Of a stretch of DNA of 64,000 nucleotides, positions 40,165 to 51,419 are shown in pieces; position 1 is the first letter of the stretch; each line of letters begins with the position of its first letter. A program made the position numbers and the translations under genes. This DNA comes from Euptelea pleiosperma (lineage: Eukaryota > Streptophyta > Magnoliopsida > Ranunculales > Eupteleaceae). The DNA is taken from NCBI GenBank assembly GCA_035048495.1, contig CM068547.1, forward strand, positions 5,793,700 to 5,857,699, read 5' to 3'. The notes beneath the pieces were generated by a model, which was not told the origin of the DNA, did no database searches, and saw only the letters and a list, made by a program, of their open reading frames with translations.

Positions 40165-40530
40165 GCAAGGGCAAAGTAGAACATCCTTCGTCAATCTTGA
40201 TGACGGACCATAGTATGAGCCACGTGGCACACTTTTAGAGACCACACTGACCGTATGGCTGTTTGGCTCATCCCTAGGTGGACCTATATACTAAAAATCA
40301 GCTTGAGTAGTAATTTCAAACCTTTGGATCATTGTACCCCTTGAATTTCATGAATAAAAGTCAACCCAATAATAATGACTCCAATCCAATGCTTAGAAAT
40401 CACTAATCAGGCTAATTTTTGGCATGTACGTCCACCTAGGATTGGGCCAAACATCCATACGATCAGCAATCTCTAAGAGTGTGCCACGTGGCTCATACTT
40501 TGGTCAATCCATCCTTCCATCAGCAAAGTT
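40165..40530. mobile_element. Member of the CCAAACATCCATACG MITE family
   Basis: Arms with GATGACGGACCATAGTATGA, GCCACGTGGCACAC and the mirrored GTGCCACGTGGCTCATACT, ending TCAGCAAAGTTCTACTA. Terminal AAGTAGAAC and GTTCTACT pair, a drifted form of GAGTAAAAC. No clear duplication. Confidence 0.6.
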
Positions 40531-40729
40531 CTACTATTCCTTGGTTGAACGTCTATGTTTAAATGTTAAAATTCCACCGCCTATCACAAGAAGTCAAGAA
40601 GCAACCACCATAAAATAATGAAAATCAAAGAGAATTTTTCACTTGCATGTTGCAGTTATGGTGTAATTCAATGCACATGGGGCCCTCAAAACCCTAAAAC
40701 CATCTAAGCTGCCATAGGATGCCCTTGAG

Positions 40730-43700
40730 CCATCTATATAACAAAACAGGAAGTTGTCTCTCCACTTATACCCCCTCTTATCTGTTTCAACAAAGAAGGG
40801 CCGAGATCTTATCCCCCAAATGGATGGTGGATCTCAGCCACGCACACCTGATTTTGGCAAAATGCTTTGATAGGGAGTGCTGAGGGCACGGGCCACCCAC
40901 TATCAATATAACAAGTGACTGATTTTCTTATACCCCCTCTTATCTTATATGGCTTCAATAACGAGTCGCTGAGATCCACTATGCTTCATATCGATGGCTG
41001 AGAGTAACTCCCACCCAATTTTGACAAACACTCTGTCGGAAAGTGTTGCGGGCACAGGCCACCCATGCATATAACAAGATAACTCAGTTTTATTCTCTTA
41101 TCTTATCCATCCATTTAATGTGGACGGTTAGATAAAGAGTGGTTGAGATCAAATCCATTGATCTAATGTGGACGGTTAGATTTCAGCCACTCAATCCGCC
41201 TCATTTGATCTCAATTTATTCAAAATTTGAATTTCAACACAACACCGTTATTTTTTGTTATTTCTGTTATTTTCCCATTTCTCCCTTTGTACCTTACAAT
41301 CCCTTATAACAGCCGTTATAATAGAAAAAACGGTAACACCCCAGTCTCTTATACCGTTTGAGTGCCGAAGGCACCCAATTTTTGCAAACCCTTTTGTCGG
41401 AGAGTGCCGTGGGCACGGCCATTTGCTAGTCTATATAACAAAACTGGAAAGTTGTCTCCCCACTTATACCCGCTCTTATCTATTTAGACAAAGAAGGGCT
41501 GAGATCTTATCCCCCAAATAGATGGTGGATCTCAGCCATTCACACCCAATTTTGACAAACGCTTTATTGGAGAGTGCCGTGGGCACGGGACACCCACTAT
41601 CTATATAACAAGTGACAGTGGTTGTCTTATACCCCTCTTATCTTATATGGCTTCAATAATGAGTGGCTGAGATCCACTATGCTTCATATCGATGGCTGAG
41701 ATTAATTCCCACTCGATTTTGACAAATACTTTGTCGGAAACTGCCGCAGGCATGGGCCACCCACGCATATAACAGGACAACTCAGTTGTATTCTCTTATC
41801 TTATCTATCCATCTAATGTGGACGGTTAGATAAAGAGTGGTTGAGATCAAATCCATCGATCTAATGTGGACGGTTAGATTTCAGCCACTCAATCCGCCTC
41901 ATTTGACCTCAATTTATTCAAAATTTTAATTTCAACACCGTTATTTTTTGTCGAGTCGTTTCTGTTATTTTCCCATTTCTCCCTCTATGCGTTACAATCC
42001 GTTATAACAGTTGTTATAATGGAAAAAATAGTAACGCCCCAGTCTGTTATACCGTTCGAGTGCCGTGCGCACCCAACTTTTGCAAACGCTTTTGTCGGAG
42101 AGTGTCGTGGGCATGGGCCATTTACTATTCTATATAACAAAACACATTGGTTGTCTCCCTATTTATACCTCCTCTTATAAGCATTAACAAAGAAGGACCA
42201 AGATCTAATCCTCTCCCAAATGGACGGTGGATCTCCGCCACTCACCTGATTTTGGCAAATTCTTTGTCGGGGAGTGCCGATGGCACGGGGCACCCACTAG
42301 TTTATATAACAAACAGGGAAGTTGTCTCCCCACTTATACCCCCTCTTATCTATTTTGACAAAAGACGGCCAAGATCTTTTCCCCCAAATGACGGTGGATC
42401 TCAGCCACTCACACCTGATTTTGGCAAATGCTTTGACGGAGTGCCGAAGGCATGAGCCACCCACAATAAATATGACTGTGGTTTTCTTATACCCCCTCTC
42501 ATCTTATATGGCTTCAATAATGAGTGGCTGAGATCCACTATGCTTCATATCGATGGCTGAGATTAACTCTCACACGATTTTGACAAACACTTTGTCGAAA
42601 AGTGCCGCGGGCAGGGGCCACCCACGCATATAACAAGACAACTCAGTTGTATTCTTTTATCTTATCCATCCATCTAATGTGGACGGTTAGATAAAGATTG
42701 GTTGAGATCAAATCCATCAATCTAATGTGGACGGTTAGATTTCAGCCGCTCATTTGACCTCAATTTATTCAAAATTTGAATTTCAACACCATTATTTTTT
42801 GTTATTTATATTATTTTCCCATTTCCCCCTCTATGCGTTACAATCCGTTATAACAGCCGTTGTAATGTAAAAAATGGTAACGCCTCAGTCCGTTATACCG
42901 TTTGAGTGTCGAAGGCACCCAATTTTTGCAAACGCTTTTGTTGGAGATCGACTGCTGTGGGCACGGGCCATTTACTATTCTATATAACAAAACAATTTAG
43001 TTGTCTCCCTACTTATACCTCCTCTTATAAGCACCAACAAAGAAGGGCCGAGATCTAATCCTCCCCCTAAATGGTCGGTGGATCTCCGCCACTCACCTGA
43101 TTTTGGCAAATTCTTTGTCGAGGAGTGCCAATGGCACAGGGCACCCACTAGTCTATATAACAAACAGGGAAGTTGTCTCCCCACTTATACCCCCTCTTAT
43201 CTATTTTGACAAAAGACGGCCAAGATCTTTTCCCCCAAATGACGGTGGATCACAGCCACTCACACCTGATTTTGGCAAATGCTTTGACGGAGTGCCGAGG
43301 GCACGGGCCACCCACAATAAATATAACAAGTGATGACTGTGATTTTTTTATACCCCCTCTTATCTTATATGGCTTCAATAATGAGTGGCTGAGATCCACT
43401 ATGGTTCATATCAATGGCTGAGATTAACTCTCACACGATTTTGACAAACACTTTGTCGAAAAGTGCCACAGGTAGGGGCCACCCACGCATATAACAAGAC
43501 AACTCAGTTGTATTCTCTTATCTTATCCATCCATCTAATGTGGACGGTTAGATAAAGAGTGGTTGAGATCAAATCCATCGATCTAATGTGGATGGTTAGA
43601 TTTCAGCCACTCAATCCGCCTCTTTTGACCTCAATTTATCTAAAATTTAAATTTCAACACCGTTATTTTTTGTTATTTATGTTATTTTCCCATTTCTCCC

Positions 43701-44150
43701 TCTGTGCGTTACAATCCGTTATAATGGAAAAAACAGTAACGCCCCAGTCCGTTATACCATTTGAGTGCCAAAGGCACCCAATTTTTGCAAACGTTTTTGT
43801 CAGAGAGTGCCCATGGGCCATTTACTATTCCATATAACAAAACACATTGGTTGTCTCCCTACTTACCTCCTCTTATAAGCATCAACAAAGAAGGGCCGAG
43901 ATCTAATCCTCACGGTGGATCTCCGCCACTCACCTGATTTTGGCAAATTCTTTGTCGAGGAGTGCCGCTGGCACGGGGCAGCCACTAGTCTATATAACAA
44001 AACAGGGAAGTTATCTCCCCACTTATACCCCCTCTTATATGTTTCAACAAAGAAGGGCTGAGATCTTATTTCCCAAATGGACGGTGGATCTCAGCCACTT
44101 ATGCCTGATTTTGGCAAAGGCTTTGTCAGAGAGTGCCGAGGGTACAAGAT
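40730..44150. repeat. Higher-order tandem array of units with Helitron-like ends
   Basis: Sixteen units each end in a small hairpin of the form GAGTGCC-n3-GGCAC, followed by about 10 bp and, in four junctions, CTAG directly abutting T(C/T)TATATAAC of the next unit (41428, 42300, 43149, 43989). Hairpin spacing follows a pattern of about 170, 165, 355 and 169 bp (types M1, M2, M3, M4). Copies: M1-M2-M3 once, M1-M2-M3-M4 three times, then a truncated M1. Thus the period is about 690 bp for the first block and 845-865 bp afterwards. 5' TC, 3' hairpin plus CTAG are Helitron marks. No Rep/helicase gene is present. Interpretation as concatenated non-autonomous Helitrons is inference; the tandem structure is direct. 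Confidence 0.8.
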
Positions 44151-44290
44151 CGAAAGGTTTGAAATCACTAATCAAGCTGATTTTTTATTTTTAGGTCCAC
44201 CTAGGGATTGGCCAAACATCCATATGGTCAGTGTCCTCTAAAAATATGCCGCGTGGCTCATTTTGTGAGCGGTCAGTGACCGTCACCGGT
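44150..44290. repeat. Half copy of the CCAAACATCCATA repeat, cutting the tandem array
   Basis: Begins at GATCGAAAGGTTTGAAATCA, where the last array unit stops before its CTAG, and runs through GATTGGCCAAACATCCATAT to a GTCAGCCAAGTTTTA-like end. Only the right half of the family consensus is present. Confidence 0.6.
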
Positions 44291-44489
44291 CAGCCAAGTT
44301 TTAGAGAGAGATCTCTCTTTTGGGGTGTGCCCCGACTAGGAGTCCACCAGGATAGGAAATGGGGTGTGCAAATATGAGCTCCCTTTTCAAATTATAGGAG
44401 GTATGTCTAATTTAAAAGATCATATGGACTATGCCAGAACTCCTTTTTTTGGGATAAACAGGTCAAGTTGCATTGTTGCATGAGTCCAT

Positions 44490-44890
44490 TTTTGTTCGAA
44501 GAGTCGCTGACCCCCTGATGACTGCCCATAATATGAGACACGTGGCACACTTTTAGAGGATGCTGACTGTTTGGATGTTTGGCAAATCCCTAGATGGGCC
44601 TAAAAACCAAAAATCAGCCTGATTAGTAATTTCTAAGCGTTGGATTGTAGTCATTTTCATGGGTTGATTTTAATTGTGTGAATTTGAGCATTCTTGGCCA
44701 TTATTTGAGTACAAGGATCCAAAGGTTTGAAATCACCAATCAGTCTAATTTTTGGTTTGTAGGCCCATTTGGGGATTGGCCAAACATCCATACGGTCAGT
44801 GTCCTCTAAAAGTGTGCCAGTGGCTCATATTGTGGGTGGTCATGGGGTGGTCATGTAGGCCGGTCAGTGAAGTTCTACTCCAAAGATGTC
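44490..44890. mobile_element. MITE of the CCAAACATCCATACG family
   Basis: GAAGAGTCGCTGACCCCCTG on the left and GGTCAGTGAAGTTCTACTCC on the right are inverted ends, with the usual inner arms AATCAGCCTGATTAGTAATT and AAATCACCAATCAGTCTAA. About 390 bp. Confidence 0.65.
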
Positions 44891-44919
44891 TTTTAGCATT
44901 TTTATGAGCCACACGGCAC

Positions 44920-45600
44920 GAGACCATTGATCATATGGATGTTTACCCCATTCCTTGGGAGACCTATAGACCAAAAATCAGCTTGATAGGTGGTTTCTAG
45001 TCATTGGATTTGAATATTTTTCATTGGTTGATTGTTAGCTGTGGAATTTGATATTATATGGGTACTTGGAATTACGACTAGAAATCACCAATCAGACTAA
45101 TTTTTAGGTGGCGTTTGGTAAAACTTTTTTTCAGACCTTAAGTCTGATTCAGTTGAAATTAAGTGATTTTGGTGATTAAGTTGCGTTTGGTAAACGACTT
45201 AATTTCAGCACTTATCACCAAACTCAAAGAAAAAAAGACAAAAGTAAAAAGTAACCCAGCCTTCACTTTTTGCGGTAAGTGAATGAATCTTTAAAAAAGA
45301 TTCTTTGATTCTTTTTTAATACCAACAATGCCCTTTTTTCAAACTTTTCTCTTTTAAAAACTTACGTAAGTATCTTAATAAATATTTTAAAATACCCACA
45401 ATGCCCTTGACTTAATTTTAAGACTTAAGACCTTAGCCAAACAACCTAATTCAGACATAAGTCATTAAGCTACCAGATCTTAAGCACTTTAAGCTTTTAG
45501 ATCTGATAACTTAATTTACCAAACGCCACCTTAGTCTGTTGGTCCACCTAAGATGGGCCAATCATCCATACCGTCAATGGTCTCGTCGTTAAGAAAAAAT
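44920..45600. mobile_element. Same-family repeat interrupted by a second MITE
   Basis: 44920-45116 carries the left arm (CATATGGATGTTTACCCCAT, AAAAATCAGCTTGATAGGTG). 45531-45600 carries the right end (GGGCCAATCATCCATACCGT). Joined across the inner element the sequence reads as one ordinary family member. Confidence 0.65.
45117..45530. mobile_element. Tourist-like MITE nested in another MITE
   Basis: 414 bp with perfect ends GGTGGCGTTTGGTAAA and TTTACCAAACGCCACC, flanked by TTA on both sides (45114-45116, 45531-45533). Interior AAGACTTAAG and AGACCTTAAGTCTGATTCAG arms. The 3-bp duplication points to PIF/Harbinger. Confidence 0.85.
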
Positions 45601-45905
45601 GGACTCTTGTTCTGTCAATGGCCAATTATCCATACTGTCGGCGATCGGGATCGGGATAGGCATTCACCGATCCAATCCGAAAAATGGACCATCTCGCCTA
45701 AGATCATTGTTTCCTAAAGAAGTCTCATGTTGTCTCGAGCGAGATGCACTGATCCCATTCTGGATTGGACAGATTCGAATAGGGATTGGAGCCCACCAAT
45801 CCGACCTCCAATCTCGAGACTCCGAACCGTGCTCTTGTTGCATATTGGCACACATAGGCACTCACCACGGAGAACTTCTAGATCACTTCAAGTGGATGAT
45901 TTGGA
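45600..45905. repeat. GATCGGGATCGG-type dispersed repeat, copy 1
   Basis: Contains GGCGATCGGGATCGGGATAG, CATCTCGCC and CAATCTCGAGACTCCGAACC. Related sequence is at 63820-63960 in the opposite sense (CCAATCCAGAACAGGATCGA, CATCTCGCCCGAGAC). Overlapping open frames have no motif. Confidence 0.45.
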
Positions 45906-46047
45906 ACCAGTGAATCTGTTGACTTCATTTTGACTATTAAAGGGTTGAACACGAGGGTTATTTTAGTGATTTCACCCTTCACCCCTCACGCGAGGGTGTT
46001 CCTCGTAAAATGTTGAACGGCCTAAAAGGCACTTTTTTGTCAACTTA

Positions 46048-46710
46048 ATGAAGGGTAATTTAGTCGCACCCCACAAAATGTGAGGGCACTAGAAACCCTT
46101 GGTTTTTTTACCATATTTTTTTATTACGAAAATGCCCTTTTGAAATTTTTTTACGCACCCCCTCATCAACTGTTTTCTTTGCAGAAGTTTTACTCATATG
46201 GAGCAAAACTTGTCACAACCGATTGTGACCGAATCCAGTTACAACCCACAATAGGAGTCACGTTGCACATCATAGTGGATGCTGAGGGTATGGATGTTTG
46301 GCCAGTCCCTCGGTGGACCTCCAAACCAAAAATCAACCTTGATTAGTGAAATCAAAGTGTTGGATTGAAGTCATTTTCATGGGTTGATTTTAACCGTAGG
46401 AATCTGAGCATTATTGATCATTCTTTTGGTGCAAAGATCCAAAGGTTGTAAATCACTACTCAGGCTGATTTTTGGTTTGCAGGTCCACCGAGGGATTGGC
46501 CAAACATCCATACGGTCAGCATCCACTAAGAGTGTGCCACATATCTTCTATTGTGGGTTGCGAATGGCTTCGGTGTTGTGACAAGTTTTACTCGTTATTC
46601 TCTTACTCTGAAATGAGGGAAGGGTGCCCTCACAAAGTTAGAAATCTAAGTGGGGTGCTCTCAGCAGGTTGGGTGCCCTCACATTTTGTGGGGTGCAACT
46701 AAAATTACCC
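46048..46710. mobile_element. Fold-back element containing a nested MITE
   Basis: Left AGGGTAATTTAGTCGCACCC plus CACAAAATGTGAGGGCAC is inverted on the right (GTGCCCTCACATTTTGTGGG, ending AAAATTACCC at 46710). Flanks CTTAATGA and ATTAATGA suggest an 8-bp duplication with one change. Inside, 46190-46600 is a full member of the CCAAACATCCATACG family with GGAGCAAAACTTGTCACAAC and TTGTGACAAGTTTTACTC ends. Confidence 0.7.
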
Positions 46711-46799
46711 ATTAATGAATGCAACAATCAGGCTATGAAAGTACTAGAATACCCTTGGCATTAGTTTATGACCCCGAAAATTGTAGCGGTGTTCTAGTA

Positions 46800-47525
46800 A
46801 AGGAAAATTTTTCCCATCAACAGGGACGCAGTGTGTAAGCCCATGGGAGAAGGTGTCCTATGCATCAGAAGACTTGGTGGGGTCAATTGTTCAAGATAGC
46901 TTGGCATATGTGCAATCTTCCATTCTATTCTTAGATCAGTGAAAGATGCTGCTACTTCGTCCAACAACCATATGCAGAACTCTATACAGTACCTTACAAC
47001 TTTGAGAAGCCTCATGAGTTTGGGGCCTAAGCCCAGTAAGGATCCTCGCATTCTTGAGTGTTTTTGGTGCTCTCCTCCCTTAGATGTTATAAAAATTAAC
47101 GATGATGGTGCATCGAGAGGCAATCTTGGAGCAGGCGGGTATAGTGTAGTTTTTATAGATCACTCAAGACATGTTCTTGGGGTCCATTTAGAAGGGTTGG
47201 GAGTGGCATCTAATTATATAGTTGAGTGTTGTTGAGGGTGATACTTAGGCCATAGCCAACAGGTGGGGGAAGATTTGGATTGAATCAGACTCAGAAGTTA
47301 TTGTTAAAGATTTCCTTAAGGATGACGCGTTTAAAAGTGATTGTCAAATGGGATTCAGTCAAGAGAAGCTTGGATTAGTCATGGCTGAGTGCTACTAAGA
47401 GGGAAGTGAATTTTAACGTAGATTATTTTGCCAAGAAGGGGAGTTGGTTTCCTAGCGGATCTAAAGTCTGGGTAGATGGTAGACTCGAATTTCTTAAGGT
47501 GGTTGAGGACGTTACGAGGTCATAA
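46800..47525 (+). pseudogene. LINE-type RNase H pseudogene
   Basis: Frames at 46860-46990 read WKIAW-like KIAWHMCNLPFYS and CYFVQQPYAE. At 47062-47235 comes WCSPPLDVIKINDDGASRGN and LGAGGYSVVFIDHSR, then GKIWIESDSEVIVK and REVNFNVDYFAKKGSW in shifted frames. This is the RNase H-like domain that ends plant LINE ORF2 proteins and related proteins. Stops at 47032, 47233 and elsewhere show decay. A conserved catalytic Asp (INDDG) is still visible. Confidence 0.8.
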
Positions 47526-47789
47526 TTACCAAAATTACCCTTAGATTGCATAATTATTAAAATGACCTCAAAAGGAAGAAAAAAAATTGAGGTGCTATAG
47601 ACACAGGCCTACACTAAGGTTCATACTAATCCAATTGAGATCAACCCAATTGATTCCTTTAATTCACATTTTGAAATATTTGTAAAATTTTAAGACAAGC
47701 ACACCTATCTCGAGGTGAATTTAAGTTTGTGTGCACAGCGCTGAAAGAGACCAATCGGCAGGGCGGGGAGGCTTGGTGGAAGCCCAGCC

Positions 47790-48038
47790 GGATAAAACTT
47801 TGATGACCGGGCCCAGTCATCAAAGGAGATGATAGGGCAGCAGATCACGGCACGTGGATTTTGTATGGGCTGGCCACCTCGGCCTCACCACACACGTACC
47901 CAGGTGAGTACTCGAGTGCTTTTTGCCAAAACACTCACCTTTGTACGTGGGTGGTGAGGCCACGGAAGTCCACCGGTACAAAATCCACTCGCCGTGATCT
48001 GCTGCCCTGTCCTCTCCCTTGTTATCGAAGTTTTACTC
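47790..48038. mobile_element. MITE with perfect 9-bp duplication AGCCCAGCC
   Basis: 249 bp, ends GGATAAAACTTTGATGACC and CGAAGTTTTACTC. The interior folds back over almost its full length (GCAGATCACGGCACGTGGAT versus ATCCACTCGCCGTGATCTGC). AGCCCAGCC lies on both sides (47781-47789, 48039-48047). Confidence 0.88.
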
Positions 48039-48259
48039 AGCCCAGCCCGCACCGTACGCGTTCTCTGATTGAAACGACACTTTTAACTATCTGTAAAAAG
48101 CTAACGTACCCCAAGTCCACGTGGACTTCCATCCTTTGTGCTAAGTACTATCCATACACCTATGCACCGAAAGCTACTCCCAAATCTAATGAATCATGGA
48201 GATAGAAAAAAACATGCAAAAATTAAGATTTTGACATCATCCATTAAGCTACTCACAAC

Positions 48260-48454
48260 GAGTAAAACTTCTATCACAAGAAATTGTAAATCACACAATC
48301 ACAAGCCGAGCAATCACAAGCCAATGAGTTCTCGGCACGTACACAAGTGCTTTTTGCAACGTACCCATATGCTTTTGCTTTTAGGTGTACGTGCCGAGAA
48401 CTCATTGGCTGTGATTGTGTGATTTGCAATCCGATTGTGACAGAAGTTTTACTC
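48260..48454. mobile_element. MITE (GAGTAAAACTTCTATCAC type)
   Basis: 195 bp fold-back; arms ATGAGTTCTCGGCACGTACA and TGTACGTGCCGAGAACTCAT. ACTCACAAC occurs at 48251-48259 and 48451-48459, the second overlapping the last four terminal bases. Opposite internal orientation to the copies at 49526 and 49778. Confidence 0.82.
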
Positions 48455-48459
48455 ACAAC

Positions 48460-49120
48460 TCGTATAATTCCTTGGTAGCTAACTTTGCCATCCAAGGAAC
48501 TCCAATATCCACAGAGTCTGTCAACTGATTGACCCTTGCTCAAGATCTTGGAGATCCAAATTCCTTAACCATATTCAATAACACATCAATGATGAGTAGA
48601 TATCAGTCCCCCCCATTAGAAGACCAACTGAAATGGAATCTAACAAAATAATGGTAAGCATTCAGCCAAATTAGCCTGTGCATGTCTCATGCGCAGCATG
48701 CAGAGCCAAAATCAAGTGTCACTTTTTACCCGTGTCACCAAATTTGAACCTTAAGGATCTCTCCACGTGTCCAACTTTTAAGGTTACTTAGATGAGTCTG
48801 GACCACATCTTTCACATAGAAGACCTAAGATGCCCACTATGCAATGATGATGATGAAACTTTAGACCAAGACCATCGTTCTTCAAGTAAAAGTTTAGACC
48901 AAGACCAAATTTGATCCTTAAGGATCTCTCCACGTGTCCCCACTTTTGTACGGTTTCTTGCTATCTATTCAGATTGACGTTCTACCAAATATCCTGGTCA
49001 AACTATGGATTAACTTAGTGGTCCAACCTCAACCAATTGCTCATCTTGACAACACGTATTGGGTGGGGAAAAATCTATGATACAGAACTCTCTATCAAAA
49101 TTTTGATCAGAAATCGACAT
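48460..49120. other. Gene-free stretch between MITEs
   Basis: No exon is visible. A 36-bp phrase containing CCTTAAGGATCTCTCCACGT is repeated at about 48748 and 48914, and GTTTAGACCAAGACCA is repeated nearby, showing a local duplication of about 166 bp. Confidence 0.5.
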
Positions 49121-49390
49121 GTGTCACACTCTTTCGGGCCCACTGACCTCATGAATGTTTGGCCAACACCTTGATGGACCTATACACCAAAAAAACAGTA
49201 CGATTGGTGATTTCTATCCATTGGATTTGAGTACTCTTTCATCACGGGCTTAGAACCAACTCATAGGTCTGTACACGAAGCCCATAATGAAAAAATGCTC
49301 AAATTGAGTGCCTAGAAATCATTAATCACGTTAATTTTTGCTTTGTAGGTCCACCAAGAAGTGGGGGAGTGTGACATGTGGCAATTTGAG
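49120..49390. repeat. Diverged member of the CCAAACATCCATA family
   Basis: GACATGTGTCACACTCTTTC, ATGTTTGGCCAACACCTTGA and the mirrored GGGGGAGTGTGACATGTGGC end arms enclose AAAACAGTACGATTGGTGAT and AATCATTAATCACG arms. Confidence 0.5.
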
Positions 49391-49525
49391 GGACTTTTGC
49401 ATCAAATATTTGATACAGAGTTCATTATCAGAGAACGACTCATTGGGTGCGGTACTAGTAGCCGTTCCTATATGGTAGGCCCTATTGAAAGCAAGATGTC
49501 ATGTTTTCCATGACCAAAGACATAA

Positions 49526-49705
49526 GAGTAAAACTTCTGTCACAATCGGATTGCAAATCACACAAAACACAGCCAATGAGTTCTCGGCACGTACACCTAA
49601 AAAGCAAAAGCACATGGGTACGTTGCAAAGCACTTGTGCACGTGCCAAGAACTCATTGGCTGTGTTTTGTGTGATTTACAATTTCGTGTGATAGAAGTTT
49701 TACTC
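49526..49705. mobile_element. MITE (GAGTAAAACTTCTGTCAC type), copy 2
   Basis: 180 bp, ends GAGTAAAACTTCTGTCACAA and GTGTGATAGAAGTTTTACTC. AAAGACATA at 49516-49524 and AAAGACAGA at 49706-49714 look like the duplication with one change. Confidence 0.85.
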
Positions 49706-49777
49706 AAAGACAGATCCCAGATCTATGTGTACGACCCCCCACAGCCTGACCAACTCAGCTCTTGGACGCTTCTTATG

Positions 49778-49956
49778 GAGTAAAACTTCTGTCACAATCA
49801 GATTGCAAATCACACAATCACAGCCAATGAGCTCTCGGCACGTAACCTCAAAGCAAAAGCACATGGTACATTGCAAAAAAGTACTTGTGTACGTGCTAAG
49901 AACTCATTAGCTTGTGATTGTGTGATTTACAATTTCTTGTGATAGAAGTTTTACTC
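49778..49956. mobile_element. MITE (GAGTAAAACTTCTGTCAC type), copy 3
   Basis: 179 bp, same ends and arms as copy 2 and only about 70 bp from it. The duplication is unclear (TTATG versus TTATA context). Confidence 0.82.
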
Positions 49957-49969
49957 CTTATAGACCTCC

Positions 49970-50500
49970 GCTATAATTATGTAATAATTTGGACACTGAA
50001 CAAATAAATAAAAATTATGGTAGGAGGAGATATATCAAGTATGTGTTGGTTACCACGACGTGCACGGGTCTCACTGAGTAACTGTCTAGCCATTGGTCAA
50101 ATTAACCCTACGCAAGTCCCCCTTTGCCCAAATGATAGTAAGATCAGAGTAGACCTTACTGGAGAGAAAAAAGTAATACCATATGATCATAACCATGCAA
50201 ATTTTGGCATGCAGATTGGACGATTGCATTCGTTCGAATTTGAATGCATTTGGACCCTTGATTATAAAAATTATAGTGGAAATTTCATAGAAATCCTTAT
50301 GGGGTTCACTACTGTGGCACACTTATGACCAAATATGTACCTTTCACTCCAATGGTCCGGGTTCATCTTCTCGTCTCCTTTGTGGATCCATCACATGATG
50401 GGTTCAAAGTCCTCATCCCTTTGCAAGCATGTTGTATGTTGGACGCCAAGAAGGCATGGGTAGTTTTCTTTCTCTTCAATCAACCTTAGGTAGCTTAGTG
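49970..50500. other. Gene-free stretch
   Basis: A 103-codon frame at 50017-50328 shows no motif I recognise, and overlapping minus-strand frames are equally plausible, so I do not call a gene. Confidence 0.4.
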
Positions 50501-50509
50501 GCAATTATT

Positions 50510-50778
50510 GGTTGTCCCTTACAACGGACTCTTAACGTCGTTGTAATGTCCATTATATATAACAGGTCACATCAGTCACATATGAGTCAAATAAAGAGTC
50601 AATATTTTATTATTTAAAAAAAAAAACCTCGAATAAAAGTAAAATAATGGTCGTTATTTCCATTATAACGCTAAGCCCATTTTTTTTTCTTCTTGTTTTG
50701 GTCATTATTTTAATTTTGAAAGAACGTAACAGGGTTGAGGTGTTACTGTTATAACGGTAGGTCGTTTTATAAACCATG
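50510..50778 (+). repeat. CGTTATAACGG-type dispersed repeat, copy 3
   Basis: Contains TCCATTATATATAACAGGTC, ATTTTATTATTTAAAA, CCATTATAACGC and GAGGTGTTACTGTTATAACG in the same order as the 2454 copy. Confidence 0.55.
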
Positions 50779-51132
50779 GTTTATTGGATGGACTTTCTAA
50801 GATTTCTCCAAACCTTTGTAACAATTATTGGTTGATAAATGGCCCTCCACATACAGAAACCATAAAAAATAAAAGTATAAAAATAAAAAACCTTCAGTGG
50901 AGTGAAACTGAGGGAGAGGGAAAAAATTTATGGACATTTATAGGCAAGAATCATTTCTAGAAAACTTTTCCAAAGACAACCATACATGGCCTGAATTGAA
51001 AACATAAGAAATATTATATAAAGGAAAAATGATCTGAAAAATAAAAAAGCAAAAATGATCTTAAATGAAGCACAATAAACAATGGATAACTCTATCCAGA
51101 TCGGACCTGATTAACACTTGGACCAAGATGTG

Positions 51133-51415
51133 TGTTAAATAACCATTTACTCCAAAAGATCGACCCGTTGGAGAAATGCGAAACAACTATGTATACCAAC
51201 GTGTCGTCAGGCTAATATAACACATACGCGAGCACACACTATTCACTAACACGCCCTCTTAACAGAAATATATTCCATTAAAAACTTGAACCCCCGACGT
51301 TAAATAACCATTTACCACAAAAGATCGATTTGTTGGGAAAAGATAAAATAACTATGTATACCAATGGGTCGTCAGGCCAACACAACATATGTGCGGGAAC
51401 ACACCATCCGCTAAT
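51133..51415. repeat. Tandemly duplicated 166-bp segment
   Basis: GTTAAATAACCATTTAC is followed by AAAAGATCGA, AACTATGTATACCAA and GGTCGTCAGGC-type blocks at 51133-51240 and again at 51299-51410. A related single copy is at about 60655-60790 (ACTCTAAAAGCTTAAG, AACACGCCCCCTTAA). Confidence 0.6.
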
Positions 51416-51419
51416 TGGG

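Noticed and set aside
40730..44150. Open frames of 60-104 codons in the tandem array
   Set aside because: The same peptide fragments recur because the DNA repeats; no start context or conserved domain, and frames are broken between units.
46794..47123. 109-codon minus-strand frame
   Set aside because: Antisense of the LINE RNase H pseudogene, whose plus-strand motifs are clear.
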